Source: Terriglobia bacterium
Lineage (GTDB): Bacteria; Acidobacteriota; Terriglobia; Terriglobales; Acidobacteriaceae
Reading direction: 5' to 3'
Length of the DNA: 64,000 nt
Assembly (NCBI GenBank): GCA_021325035.1
Contig: JAJPHW010000024.1
Span: 1-64,000, forward strand
In this document: positions 19,938 through 30,101 of the stretch, piece after piece
Numbering within the stretch: position 1 is the first letter of the stretch
Layout of the letters: each line of letters opens with the position of its first letter
Notes under the pieces: model-generated
The model's input: the letters and a program-made list of their open reading frames with translations, nothing else
What the model was told of the DNA's origin: nothing
The model's database searches: none
Made by a program: the position numbers and the translations under genes

Positions 19938-20903
19938 ATGCTGCCCTTCAAGCTCATCTACAGCGAGGATTATTACCTGCCGATTGGCGCGCATGTGTTT
20001 CCGGCGGAGAAGTATCGCCGTATTCATGACAGGCTGATTGAAACAAATGTTGCCGCCGTGAGTGATTTTCTTAAGCCGCAGCGTGCATCTGACGAAGACA
20101 TTCTTCTCGTCCATACGCAGGAATATGTTCGCAAGCTGAAAACTGGCACGCTTTCGCCACGCGAAGAAATGCAGTTGGAAGTTCCCTTCTCGCCGGAATT
20201 AGTGCGGGCGTTCTGGCTGGCGGCAGGTGGATCCATACTCGCTGCACAATGCGCCCTCAAAGACAAAATCGCCATCAACATCGGCGGAGGATTCCATCAT
20301 GCTTTTCCCGACCATGGCGAGGGCTTTTGCATGATCAATGACGTCGCCGTCGCCATCCGCGCGATGCAGCGCGATAAAAAGATCGATCGTGCAATGACGG
20401 TGGACTGCGACGTGCACCAAGGCAACGGGACCGCAGCAATCTTTGCTGGAGCAAAGGCAAACGCTGATGTGCTGCCTTCAAATCCAATCGTGCAACGATC
20501 TCTGCAAAGCTCGACCGGCGTTTTCACCATCTCGCTACATCAACAGAACAACTATCCCTCTTACAAGCCGCCATCCTCCATAGACATGGACTTGCCCGAC
20601 GGTATCGGCGATAACGCCTACCTTTCATGGCTCGACAATGCTCTCAGTTCCGGATTGCGGCAATTTTCGCCAGACTTGATCTGCTATATCGCAGGAGCTG
20701 ATCCGTATAAAGAAGATCAACTCGGTGGACTGGCGCTCACCATTGAAGGACTCAAGAAACGAGACGAATTGGTATTTCGCGTAGCCCGGGCAAAGAACAT
20801 TCCAGTGATGGTGACTTATGCGGGCGGATATGCCCGGCACGTAGAAGACACGGTCACCATCCATTGCAATACCGTGCTTGCGGCTGGCAAGCTCTTCGCA
20901 TGA
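19938..20903 (+). CDS. Histone deacetylase / acetoin utilization (AcuC)-family deacetylase
   Basis: GGGFHHAFPDHGEGFCMINDVAVA and DCDVHQGNGTA catalytic motifs. Confidence 0.92.
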   Translation: MLPFKLIYSEDYYLPIGAHVFPAEKYRRIHDRLIETNVAAVSDFLKPQRASDEDILLVHTQEYVRKLKTGTLSPREEMQLEVPFSPELVRAFWLAAGGSILAAQCALKDKIAINIGGGFHHAFPDHGEGFCMINDVAVAIRAMQRDKKIDRAMTVDCDVHQGNGTAAIFAGAKANADVLPSNPIVQRSLQSSTGVFTISLHQQNNYPSYKPPSSIDMDLPDGIGDNAYLSWLDNALSSGLRQFSPDLICYIAGADPYKEDQLGGLALTIEGLKKRDELVFRVARAKNIPVMVTYAGGYARHVEDTVTIHCNTVLAAGKLFA

Positions 20904-21196
20904 CGAGTTGAAAATGTCGAGTGCCTGAGAATACCCGGCGCTTTTATTCGTAAATATAAAGCGAAACAAGTGTGTGCATAATTTTGCAACTTCGTGTCTT
21001 TTGGGTATTCAAAAAGATATCCTCGAAAAACGGCTTCCCGCGCTCGTTTCCTCTTGACGCAGCGCAGAATCGTTGTAGAATTCGTGCCATTCCTGCGAGA
21101 CAGGTTTCGCACGATGTTCACAGTTCTCTGAGATGTCCCGCTGCGAAAATCGAGGCGCTACCGGAATCGCAGTTTGTTTAAACCCCAGGAGGAAAG

Positions 21197-21856
21197 ATGA
21201 ATACCAAAGCAGTCCCCCGTACGTTGTTCTGCATTGCTCTTCTCACCCTCGCCAGCAGCCTATTCGCTGCAGAGGTTAAGCCTCATCAGTCCATCACCAA
21301 GGGCTCGAATATCGTTCACCAGGCCCCTGCTCCGCCGCCGGGCGTAAGCGTTCTTTACAGCAACCTCGGCCCGAAGAATAACGCTTACAACGGAAACCAA
21401 GGTTGGACGATTGCAGGCCCGCAGAGTGCGCTTGGTTTTGATCAAGCGATCGCGCAGCCTTACACGCCGGCAGCGGACTCCACAATCCAGGGTCTTCAAC
21501 TTGGATTGGGATACGTTGAAGGTGCAAACACGTTTGCAGTCGCCATCTTTACGGATGCAAGCGGATTGCCCGGCAAACCAATCAAGGTATGGAATGCAAC
21601 CAACATCGCCAACTTTGGCACTTGCTGCACCCTCGCGACCGTGGTTGACAAAGCTGGCATCAAGGTAACGGCTGGCACGCAGTATTGGGTCGTGGTCGGC
21701 TGGGACAACGCTTCAGAGACTCTGTATGGCGTGTGGGATCAAACCTACAACGGCAGCCAGGGAACAGTTGCGTTTGCTTCCACCGGAAACGGCAATGTCT
21801 GGGAAACCTTCACAGGCACCCAGAGCGCTTATGCGATTTACGGAACCACTCCGTAG
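21197..21856 (+). CDS. Secreted choice-of-anchor-type hypothetical protein
   Basis: Signal peptide; repetitive Gly/Asn/aromatic beta-rich composition; AGGAGG SD. Confidence 0.55.
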   Translation: MNTKAVPRTLFCIALLTLASSLFAAEVKPHQSITKGSNIVHQAPAPPPGVSVLYSNLGPKNNAYNGNQGWTIAGPQSALGFDQAIAQPYTPAADSTIQGLQLGLGYVEGANTFAVAIFTDASGLPGKPIKVWNATNIANFGTCCTLATVVDKAGIKVTAGTQYWVVVGWDNASETLYGVWDQTYNGSQGTVAFASTGNGNVWETFTGTQSAYAIYGTTP

Positions 21857-22045
21857 ATTTCACAACAAGAACAAATTGTTACAAGAGTCCGGCGCTGGAA
21901 TGTTCTGGCGCCGGTTTTCTTTGCCTGCTAAGAATTCTCTGCCGAAACCATTCTCAAATTTTCTTCGATCCTGAGCGTTTTGGCGATCATGAGGAAGCCG
22001 CACGCAGGGTTTTCCTTCTCTGGCTGCTAAAATAAGAGATTCGCT

Positions 22046-23404
22046 ATGTTTGAGAATCTTTCAGAAAAACTACAACGCGCGTTCAAAACCCTGCGTGGGC
22101 AAGCCGTTCTCACTGAGGAGAACATCGGCGAAGCCTTGCGTGAACTTCGGCTGGCCCTGCTTGAAGCTGACGTCAACTTCAAGGTCGTCAAAGAACTGAT
22201 TGACCACATCCAGGCAAAGGCGGTTGGCCAACAAGTGGCCACTTCCCTTTCGCCCGGTGAACAGGTCATTAAGATTGTCCGCGACGAATTAGTCGCCACG
22301 CTTGGCACCGATACGGCTAGGGTGAAGTTTGCCTCGCAGCCACCGACCGTCATTCTCATGGCAGGCCTGCAAGGGTCTGGTAAGACGACAACTTCCGGCA
22401 AGCTGGCGAATTGGTTGAAAAATGGCGGACATCGGCCCTTGCTGGTTTCGGTGGACGTCTATCGCCCCGCGGCGCGTGAGCAATTAAAAGTTGTAGCGCA
22501 TGCGATTAAAGCCAACATCTACGAAGGCTCCAACGTTGAAGCCAACACAGCGACCGTCGAACGTCTGGCCAAAGAAGCGAAGCGCGAAGCCATGATTTCT
22601 GGCTCGGATGTGCTGATCGTGGATACCGCCGGCCGTTTGCATATTGATGACCAACTGATGGACGAAATGCAGTCGTTGAAGAAGATACTGAATCCGTCAG
22701 AGATTTTGTTCGTTGCGGATGCCATGACCGGGCAGGACGCCGTCCGCTCGGCTGATGAATTTCACAAGAAGCTGTCTTTGACCGGAGTTGTATTAACCAA
22801 GATGGACGGCGATGCTCGCGGCGGCGCGGCTTTATCCATTCGCCAAGTCACCGGTCAGCCGATTAAATTCATCGGCGTGGGTGAAAAGTACGATGCGCTG
22901 GAACCCTTCCATCCCGATCGCATTGTTTCCCGCATCCTCGGCATGGGCGACATTCTTTCGCTGATTGAGCGCGCCGAACAGAATGTTGACAAGAAAAAAG
23001 CGCAGGAGATGGCTTCGCGGGCGCTCAGCGGAGATGGCTTTTCGCTGGAAGATTTTCGCGACCAGCTACAACAGGTCAAGAAGATGGGATCGATCAAGAA
23101 CATCATGGGCATGTTGCCCAGCATTGGGCCATTCGCCGGAATGCAGAAGCACGCCGACAAAGTGGATGAAAAGCAGATTGGCCGCATCGAGGCCATTATC
23201 AGTTCGATGACCGCGCACGAGCGCCATCATCATGAAGTCATCAATGGCAGCCGCAGAAAGAGAATTGCTCGTGGCTCGGGAACCTCGGTCCAAGAAGTAA
23301 ATAATTTGCTTCGCCAATATGCTCAGATGCGCAAGATGTTCAAAGACATGGGCAAAGCCAGCTTTGGACGAAAACTCGCTGGCATGAAATTTCCGGGCAT
23401 GTAG
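22046..23404 (+). CDS. ffh: Signal recognition particle protein Ffh
   Basis: MFENLSEKLQRAFKTLRGQ..., GLQGSGKTTTSGKLA, DTAGRLHID, Met-rich M domain. Confidence 0.97.
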   Translation: MFENLSEKLQRAFKTLRGQAVLTEENIGEALRELRLALLEADVNFKVVKELIDHIQAKAVGQQVATSLSPGEQVIKIVRDELVATLGTDTARVKFASQPPTVILMAGLQGSGKTTTSGKLANWLKNGGHRPLLVSVDVYRPAAREQLKVVAHAIKANIYEGSNVEANTATVERLAKEAKREAMISGSDVLIVDTAGRLHIDDQLMDEMQSLKKILNPSEILFVADAMTGQDAVRSADEFHKKLSLTGVVLTKMDGDARGGAALSIRQVTGQPIKFIGVGEKYDALEPFHPDRIVSRILGMGDILSLIERAEQNVDKKKAQEMASRALSGDGFSLEDFRDQLQQVKKMGSIKNIMGMLPSIGPFAGMQKHADKVDEKQIGRIEAIISSMTAHERHHHEVINGSRRKRIARGSGTSVQEVNNLLRQYAQMRKMFKDMGKASFGRKLAGMKFPGM

Positions 23405-23451
23405 AGACAGCAACTCCTTGACGTGCCGCTGCCATTGTTGAATTTACAAGG

Positions 23452-23508
23452 GGTCCTTCGACTATTTCTTCGTGCGCCAAGCGCACGACAACTTCGCTCA
23501 GGATGACA
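23452..23508. repeat. Dispersed GGTCCTTCG...CTTCGCTCAGGATGACA intergenic element
   Basis: Shared termini with copies near 50.9, 53.8 and 53.9 kb; central hairpin CGTGCG-CCAAG-CGCACG. Confidence 0.75.
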
Positions 23509-23536
23509 AGTGATTTGAGATGACAAGTGATTTGAA

Positions 23537-24229
23537 ATGAAATGGCGTTCCCTCGAAGAGTCGAGTCCAGCAACGGCCATTCGTCCCCTGGGGGAAATTT
23601 TCGCCGAGCGCAAAGCCCTCATTGCCAAATATGTTCCGGCGGAAATTCAGGCGATTCATGCGCGCACAGTTGAGCGGTTGCAATCGGAAAATATCGCGCA
23701 ACGAACATTGCCTGTCGGCGTACCCGCACCAAGCTTCGAGCTGCAAGATCACAACGGCAAGCTAGTTTCTTCCGCCCGGCTTTTTATTGATCACACCAAA
23801 ATCGTAATAATTTTCTTTCGCGGACGCTGGTGTCCGTTTTGCGTCGGTCAGCTTGAGGCCATGAATCTGATCGCGCCCGAAATTCAGAAAGCAGGAGCGG
23901 CGCTGGTGGCCATTTCTCCGCAGACAGTGAAGCAATCATTCTTTATGGCCGATCAGCACAAGCTGCGCTTTCCCCTGCTCAGCGACGCCGGCAATCAGGT
24001 CGCGCGGCACTTCGGCCTTGTCTATAGCGTCCCCGACGAACAGCGCCAGGTGTACCGCAGCGCCTTCGTCAATTTGCCCTTCGCCAATGGAGATGAAGGC
24101 TGGGAACTTCCCATTCCGGCGACCTACATTCTCGACCGCGAGGGCACGGTCGTCTATGCCTCGGCCAATGCCGACTATGCGAATCGCCCCGAACCTGCCG
24201 ATATCCTTGCAGCATTAGCAACGACTTAG
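23537..24229 (+). CDS. Peroxiredoxin / AhpC-TSA-family thioredoxin-fold protein
   Basis: IIFFRGRWCPFCVGQLEAMNLIAPEIQKAGAALVAISPQ motif. Confidence 0.88.
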   Translation: MKWRSLEESSPATAIRPLGEIFAERKALIAKYVPAEIQAIHARTVERLQSENIAQRTLPVGVPAPSFELQDHNGKLVSSARLFIDHTKIVIIFFRGRWCPFCVGQLEAMNLIAPEIQKAGAALVAISPQTVKQSFFMADQHKLRFPLLSDAGNQVARHFGLVYSVPDEQRQVYRSAFVNLPFANGDEGWELPIPATYILDREGTVVYASANADYANRPEPADILAALATT

Positions 24230-24332
24230 CCGCCTGCTATTTCTGGTTTGCCATTCCCGCTAAATTACGGCATAATAATGGTTTGTCTCACCCCTCCCGT
24301 AGGGAATAGGAAAGGAAACAAGCTCTGTGTTA

Positions 24333-24581
24333 ATGATTCGTCTGTCGCGCGTGGGTGCGCGAAAACAACCGCATTATCGCGTAGTGGTGATTGAGAAGGA
24401 ACGCGCGCGCAATGGCCGTCCGGTGGAAGTAGTGGGCATTTACAATCCCCGCACCAGCCCTGCCAGCTTTGAGCTCAAGCGTGAACGGATTGACTACTGG
24501 GTTTCTAAAGGCGCCCAATTGTCAGACCGCGTGGGCAAGATTTTGAAGCTGCCGGTACCCGCTGCTACGGCTGCGTCGTAA
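24333..24581 (+). CDS. rpsP: 30S ribosomal protein S16
   Basis: MIRLSRVGARKQPHYRVVVIEKERARNGRPVEVVGIYNP. Confidence 0.97.
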   Translation: MIRLSRVGARKQPHYRVVVIEKERARNGRPVEVVGIYNPRTSPASFELKRERIDYWVSKGAQLSDRVGKILKLPVPAATAAS

Positions 24582-24624
24582 TCGTCATTTTCAGCACACC
24601 GAGGAAATCGCCCAGGTAAATCTT

Positions 24625-24876
24625 ATGAGTGAGCAATCGTCCAACATGGTGGCTTTAATGGAGCACGCCGCCAAAGCTCTGGTGGAAAAGCCAGCGGAAG
24701 TCCTGGTCGAATCGTTCGACGAAGACGGCGAAATTGTGCTCGAAATGACTGTGTCCGAAGATGACATGGGCCGGATCATCGGCCGCCAGGGACGGACAGC
24801 GAGAGCTTTGCGTCATTTGTTGCGCGCAGCAAGCATGAAAACCAACAAGCGTTATGAGTTGGAGATTCTCGAGTAG
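24625..24876 (+). CDS. khpA: KH-domain RNA-binding protein KhpA
   Basis: VSEDDMGRIIGRQGRTARALRHLLRAA in the rpsP-rimM context. Confidence 0.9.
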   Translation: MSEQSSNMVALMEHAAKALVEKPAEVLVESFDEDGEIVLEMTVSEDDMGRIIGRQGRTARALRHLLRAASMKTNKRYELEILE

Positions 24877-24881
24877 GTTTG

Positions 24882-25475
24882 GTGGCGAGTTTTACAGAAA
24901 AAGAAACGGCTGCGTTCATTACTCTCGCCCGCGTTGTGAAAACGCAGGGACGGCATGGCGAAGTCGCAGTAGAAGTTCACAGCGATGTTCCCGACCGGTT
25001 TCATGAAGGCATGAAACTGTGGGCGCTGGGAGAAGATGCAAAGCGCCGCGAGTTGGAAGTAGAAAGTTTCTGGCCGCACAAAGGCGGCTTGGTTTTGAAG
25101 TTCGTTGATATTGATTCCATCAACGATGCGGAAACTCTCTTAAAGTGTGAGTTGCAGGTCCCGCAGACTGAGCGGGCAAGTTTAGACGCGGGCTGGACTT
25201 ACATTAGCGATCTCGCCGGATGCATACTGTTCGATGGTGACCGCGAAATCGGCAAAGTGGAAGATGTTCAGTTCGGCGCCGGTGAAGCGCCGCTTCTGAT
25301 TGTGAAGTCGGGCGGTACGCGGCATGAGATTCCTTACGCTGAGGCGTATATCAAGAGAGTGGATCTCGATCACAAGAAAATTGTGATGCAGTTGCCGGAA
25401 GGCATGTTGGAATTGAATGCTCCGCTGACGCAAGAAGAGAAACAGCAGCAAGCGCGCAATCGCAGGAATAATTAA
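24882..25475 (+). CDS. rimM: 16S rRNA processing protein RimM
   Basis: ARVVKTQGRHGEVAVEVHSDVPDRF..., GEAPLLIVKSGGTRHEIPYAEAYI; position between khpA and trmD. Confidence 0.93.
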   Translation: MASFTEKETAAFITLARVVKTQGRHGEVAVEVHSDVPDRFHEGMKLWALGEDAKRRELEVESFWPHKGGLVLKFVDIDSINDAETLLKCELQVPQTERASLDAGWTYISDLAGCILFDGDREIGKVEDVQFGAGEAPLLIVKSGGTRHEIPYAEAYIKRVDLDHKKIVMQLPEGMLELNAPLTQEEKQQQARNRRNN

Positions 25476-25490
25476 TTTTAGGTCCGCCAA

Positions 25491-26306
25491 ATGAAGATCG
25501 ACATTGTCACGATCTTTCCAGATTTTTTCCGCGGACCGCTGGATTTTGGCATTATCCGCCGGGCCCGGGAAGCTGGTCTGGCGGAGATTGCAGTGCACGA
25601 TCTGCGGGCGTTTACGCATGATCGTCACAAGACTGTAGATGACCGCCCATTTGGCGGCGGCGAGGGCATGGTCCTCAAGCCGGAACCGATCTTTGAATGT
25701 ATAGAATCGTTGGGCGTCACGGCGCGAGATCGCCGTGCTGCAGGCGAAAGTGTAGTTTTGCTTTCCGCGCAGGGCAGGCGATTTGACCAAACCGTGGCGC
25801 AAGAGCTTGCCGGGCTAAGCCGAATCGTTTTCATCTGCGGCCGCTACGAGGGCGTAGATGAACGCGTCGGTCAATATCTCGCCGATCGCGAGATTTCCGT
25901 CGGCGACTTTGTGCTGAGCGGCGGCGAAATTGGCACAGCGCTGATTATTGATGCGGTCACGAGATTGATTCCCGGAGCACTCGGGAACGAAGCGTCGACG
26001 CAGCAGGAATCGTTTACGGCTCATCGCGAAAGTGCAAACGGCGATGGCCCGGATTCGACGTGCGGTTCCGGTGGATTGCTTGATTATCCACATTACACCC
26101 GGCCCGCAGATTTTCGCGGCATGGTGGTTCCGGAGGTTTTGGCGTCCGGCAATCATGATGAGATTCGCCGCTGGCGTAGGCGCACAGCTCTAGAAAAAAC
26201 GTGGCGCAATCGCCCAGATCTTTTGCAGGATGCAACATTAAGTAAGGAAGACCAGAAATTACTGGCAAGCATTAAAGCTGGAGAAACAAACACCGATATT
26301 CGGTAA
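25491..26306 (+). CDS. trmD: tRNA (guanine-N1)-methyltransferase
   Basis: MKIDIVTIFPDFF..., DRPFGGGEGMVLKPEP, ICGRYEGVDERV, DFVLSGGE. Confidence 0.97.
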   Translation: MKIDIVTIFPDFFRGPLDFGIIRRAREAGLAEIAVHDLRAFTHDRHKTVDDRPFGGGEGMVLKPEPIFECIESLGVTARDRRAAGESVVLLSAQGRRFDQTVAQELAGLSRIVFICGRYEGVDERVGQYLADREISVGDFVLSGGEIGTALIIDAVTRLIPGALGNEASTQQESFTAHRESANGDGPDSTCGSGGLLDYPHYTRPADFRGMVVPEVLASGNHDEIRRWRRRTALEKTWRNRPDLLQDATLSKEDQKLLASIKAGETNTDIR

Positions 26307-26318
26307 GAGGAAACAATT

Positions 26319-26693
26319 ATGCAGAACCAAATTATTCAAAAACTATTGGCCAAAACGACGCGTACCGAGATTCCCGCGTTTGTTCCCGGCGACACCATCC
26401 GCGTCCACGTCAAAATCAAAGAAGGCGACAAAGAACGCCTTCAGGCCTTCGAAGGCGTCGTCATTTCGCGCAGCCGTGGCGCTCAACCCAGCTTCACCGT
26501 CCGCAAAATGAGCTTCGGTCAGGGCGTGGAGCGTATTTTCCCTGAGCGCTCGCGCGTGATCGACAAGGTCGAAATTGTCCGGTCATCCAAAGTCCGCCGC
26601 GCCAAGCTCTATTACCTGCGCGGATTGCGAGGCAAAGCTGCCCGCTTGAAGGATGTTGACCGCGAACTGGCTACTGCTGTCCTGGCCCAATAA
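26319..26693 (+). CDS. rplS: 50S ribosomal protein L19
   Basis: [34 protein letters not shown]...[20 protein letters not shown]. Confidence 0.97.
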   Translation: MQNQIIQKLLAKTTRTEIPAFVPGDTIRVHVKIKEGDKERLQAFEGVVISRSRGAQPSFTVRKMSFGQGVERIFPERSRVIDKVEIVRSSKVRRAKLYYLRGLRGKAARLKDVDRELATAVLAQ

Positions 26694-26701
26694 GCTCGTA
26701 A

Positions 26702-26771
26702 CCAAAATTCGAAGCCCTGATTCTTTACAACTGTTATGTTGACCAAAGGATCGGGGCTTCGTCTATTTTGG
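26702..26771 (+). terminator. Long imperfect stem-loop after rplS (terminator or palindromic element)
   Basis: CCAAAAT.CGAAGCCCtGATtC ... GgATCgGGGCTTCG..ATTTTGG. Confidence 0.6.
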
Positions 26772-26842
26772 GTTAGAAGTGAACCCAACGACTCTTTTGC
26801 GCGTATAACTACTTGTCGCAACAGACCCAATCCGGAGATGCC

Positions 26843-28573
26843 ATGCCTCATCCCATTCGTCTTTCTGCCATCGCCTTCTTGCTTGTCGCCTGCGCCACGC
26901 TCTACGCCGCAGACGCCAAAACCGAGCCGCAAGCTCAACCTGCCAGTGAATCTATTGATCTGAATATGTACCAGCAAATCCGTGATGAGGGCTTTCATCG
27001 TTCGCACATCATGGAATACGCATCCGGACTATTTGACGGCATTGGCCCTCGCCTGACTGGTTCGCCGAACTTGCAGCGCGCCTATGACTGGACGCAGCAG
27101 CAATTCACGGCGATGGGTTGCGCCAATGTTCATCTGGAAGATTGGGGCGAGTTCGGCATGGGCTGGCAGCAGCGCAACACCTGGATCCGTATGGCCTCGC
27201 CGGACACAGCAATCTTCATCGCACAAGCCACACCGTGGTCTCCGTCAACCAACGGCGCCATCACCGCGCCGGCAGTTTCAGTTGTCGCCAAAGAAGAAAA
27301 AGACCTGGATCAGTACAAAGGCAAACTTGCCGGCAAGATCGTGTTCCTTGGCAAAGTCCCTGAGATCACCAAGCAGGATGTGCCTCTGCTGACACGCTAC
27401 GACGACAAGCAGCTTGCGGACATTTTCCATTTCGGCTACACCGACCAGGATTTGGGGCCGCAGCACGTTCTGCCGCTGGATCAGATGGAAGATGTATTCA
27501 ACAAGCAGGTCGGTTTTCTTGTAAAAGAAGCCAAGTTCGTCGCAGATGAAAAAGCGCTCGCGATTGTCGTCCCCGGTTGCTGCACCAGCGGTACACTCGA
27601 TGACGATATAGGCGGCCCGACGCTGGGCTGGTTCGTTTATCAGCGCGACCACGCGAACACGTTACCCATCGCCAAAATGGCGCTTGAAAACTACGGCCGC
27701 GTCTCGCGCCTGCTTGCCGCGAATGTGCCGGTCACGATCGAAATGAACGTAGATACAGTTTTCACCGGCGATCACCAGCATGGCTTTGATTCGATCGCAG
27801 AGATTCCAGGAACCGATCCTAAATTAAAAGATCAAGTTGTAATGGTCGGCGGCCACCTCGATAGCTGGATCGCCGGCACAGGAGCCACCGACGACGGTGC
27901 CGGCGCCATCATTGCTATGGAAGTCATGCGCATTCTCACCGCGTTGCATGTCCAGCCGCGCCGGACCATCCGCGCGGCACTTTGGAGCGGCGAAGAGCAA
28001 GGCCTCTTCGGTTCATACGGTTACGTAACATCGCACTTTGGCAGCTTCCCGCGTTCGAACACACCTGAGCAGCAAAATGTTCCGCTGTTTGTTCGCAAAC
28101 CTGGCGGCCCATTGACGCTTAAGCCTGAGCACAAACTGCTCTCCGCCTACTACAACATTGACAATGGCGGCGGCAAGTTACGCGGAATTTATGCGCAGGA
28201 AAATAATGCCGCGATTCCAATTTTCCAGCAGTGGATTGCTCCGCTGAAAGATATTGATGTCACCACCGTCAGCGCGCGCCTCACTGGCAGCACCGACCAC
28301 ATGCCCTTCGACGATGTTGGCCTTCCCGGATTCCAATTTATTCAGGAACCCCTCGATTACGAAACGCGCAGCGCCCACACCAACATGGATGTTTATGAGC
28401 GTCTGATTCCCGCAGACCTTCAGCAAGCCGCAGTTGTCGAAGCTATATTCGTCTATAACACCGCCATGCGCGACCAGATGATGCCCCGCAAGCCGCTGCC
28501 CCATCCCGAACTTTGGGAGCAGCAGCGCAAACCGCTGAATAATATGCCCGGCGCGCAACCGGAAAAGAAGTGA
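26843..28573 (+). CDS. Secreted M28-family metallopeptidase
   Basis: Signal peptide; VMVGGHLDSWIAGTGATDDGAGAIIAMEVMRIL, ALWSGEEQGLFGSYGY, STDHMPFDDVGLPGFQFIQ. Confidence 0.9.
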   Translation: MPHPIRLSAIAFLLVACATLYAADAKTEPQAQPASESIDLNMYQQIRDEGFHRSHIMEYASGLFDGIGPRLTGSPNLQRAYDWTQQQFTAMGCANVHLEDWGEFGMGWQQRNTWIRMASPDTAIFIAQATPWSPSTNGAITAPAVSVVAKEEKDLDQYKGKLAGKIVFLGKVPEITKQDVPLLTRYDDKQLADIFHFGYTDQDLGPQHVLPLDQMEDVFNKQVGFLVKEAKFVADEKALAIVVPGCCTSGTLDDDIGGPTLGWFVYQRDHANTLPIAKMALENYGRVSRLLAANVPVTIEMNVDTVFTGDHQHGFDSIAEIPGTDPKLKDQVVMVGGHLDSWIAGTGATDDGAGAIIAMEVMRILTALHVQPRRTIRAALWSGEEQGLFGSYGYVTSHFGSFPRSNTPEQQNVPLFVRKPGGPLTLKPEHKLLSAYYNIDNGGGKLRGIYAQENNAAIPIFQQWIAPLKDIDVTTVSARLTGSTDHMPFDDVGLPGFQFIQEPLDYETRSAHTNMDVYERLIPADLQQAAVVEAIFVYNTAMRDQMMPRKPLPHPELWEQQRKPLNNMPGAQPEKK

Positions 28574-28664
28574 GCGTACATTGTCTGACTACGAGCGCAG
28601 GTAGGCCGACGGAAACACACACATGCCGTTCGGCCTCAGTTTTGCGACTCCAGGCAGTATCCCT

Positions 28665-29117
28665 TCATAACTTTCCCCGAATTGAGATGCCTGGGTGTAG
28701 CTTTGGAGCTGTCGATTCCGATCGTACAATGTCGCGGGCTATAAAGGATGGAAGGATAAAAAGAACTCCAAGCTCCACGTAATAAACTGTCCCCGATATT
28801 GGGTCGCGGTGCGCAAGGTATTCGCTGATGGATATGCCACGAACCCACAACATGAATGAGAACTCAGCAAGTAACATTAGGAATAGAGCTATACATCCCA
28901 TCCCTAGCCGATTTGATAGAGCTGGCGTTAATTGTAGCCAGCGAATCACCCAGCCTGCTGCAACAATAATAATTACAAGCATAATCGGCTCTTCCAGCAA
29001 TTCAGCCATCCTTGTGCCGATCCGCGGGACAACCCACAGGATGCGAATTGCTCCAAGTATGAAACCCGTCCCGAAGACCAAGGTGAAATAGAGAACACCT
29101 GCTTTCAAAGCCTTCAT
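28665..29117 (-). CDS. Hypothetical membrane protein
   Basis: Several predicted TM helices, intact 150-aa ORF. Confidence 0.6.
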   Translation of the reverse strand: MKALKAGVLYFTLVFGTGFILGAIRILWVVPRIGTRMAELLEEPIMLVIIIVAAGWVIRWLQLTPALSNRLGMGCIALFLMLLAEFSFMLWVRGISISEYLAHRDPISGTVYYVELGVLFILPSFIARDIVRSESTAPKLHPGISIRGKL

Positions 29118-29227
29118 AAAGACACGCCTTTGAATTTTGGCGACGTGGAGGATAAATCATACAAAATCATTCGGACGGGCAAAATGTCTCAAGCATATTT
29201 GCCCGCCCGACGTTAAGGCCGAAAGAG

Positions 29228-29749
29228 TTAGGCGGCCCTGGGTGTAATTTCAATTGTCTTGCCTTTTGCGGCTTTTGGCATCGTCAACTCGAGGATGCCA
29301 TTTTTCAATGTCGCTGTTACCTTCTCCGTGTTAATTGCCATGGGAAGTTCTACGACCTTCAAAACCTGGTTGCAGCATGCTTCCGAATAGAGGGTTTTGC
29401 CTTTCTTTTCCTCTTTATTGCATTCCCGCTGGCCAATAATCGTCAGCCGCTGCGGTTCGACGCTGATTTCGAGTTCCTTCTCGCTGAATCCCGGCACTTC
29501 GGCCTTCATTTCCAGATTTTCTCCGGATTCATTGATTTCAACATGCACCGGATGCACTAATTCCATTTCAGCTTTGAGCCAGTCATCCACTTCGTGGCCA
29601 AACCTGCGTCCCTTGCTGTCAAACATTTCGTAGGCTCGTTTAGCAATTGCATCAAACACCTTATCAATGCGCTCGGACAAATTATTGGCCGATTTGATCG
29701 CAATTATTTTTTCTTCTGCGCGTTGGAGAGCAGTCCCTGTTTCCGTCAT
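29228..29749 (-). CDS. Hsp20/alpha-crystallin-family protein
   Basis: VEINESGENLEMKAEVPGFSEKELEISVEPQRLTIIGQRE...ATLKNGILELTMPKA. Confidence 0.9.
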   Translation of the reverse strand: MTETGTALQRAEEKIIAIKSANNLSERIDKVFDAIAKRAYEMFDSKGRRFGHEVDDWLKAEMELVHPVHVEINESGENLEMKAEVPGFSEKELEISVEPQRLTIIGQRECNKEEKKGKTLYSEACCNQVLKVVELPMAINTEKVTATLKNGILELTMPKAAKGKTIEITPRAA

Positions 29750-30049
29750 GACCTTGGTACCTCATTTCTTATCGAGCTGATATGAGTGCCGGCCCGGTAA
29801 ACCAGCTCCCCCCTGGAACCTCTTACCGATATTTTTCAAATTCCTAACCGGCACTCGCAATTAGAAGTTCTCATAATCGGGAAGGAGTTGCTGTGCCGTG
29901 CATCACTGGCGCAGGTGACCCCAGGTACCGGGAAGGTCAAAGAATCAAAACGGCTTTCCTGCTTGCTGCGAAGCACAAAAAAAAATACTTGGTTATTTTC
30001 GGAAAGTTTTCCGCCTTGCTCCACAGGCCCAAGATGCGCGAAGATGCAA

Positions 30050-30091
30050 GCGGGTGCCCCATTCTTTCGCGTTCTTTGCGAAAGGGTGGGA
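30050..30091 (+). repeat. REP-like hairpin element, copy D
   Basis: GCGGGTGCCCCATT-CTTTCGC-GTTCTTT-GCGAAAG-GGTGGG; same layout as the elements at 33.5, 34.2, 34.4 and 46.3 kb. Confidence 0.7.
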
Positions 30092-30101
30092 AACATATCT
30101 C

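Noticed and set aside
23323-23628. ORFs with LSSQITCHPERSCRALGARRNSRR
   Set aside because: Known type of spurious translation of a dispersed intergenic repeat.
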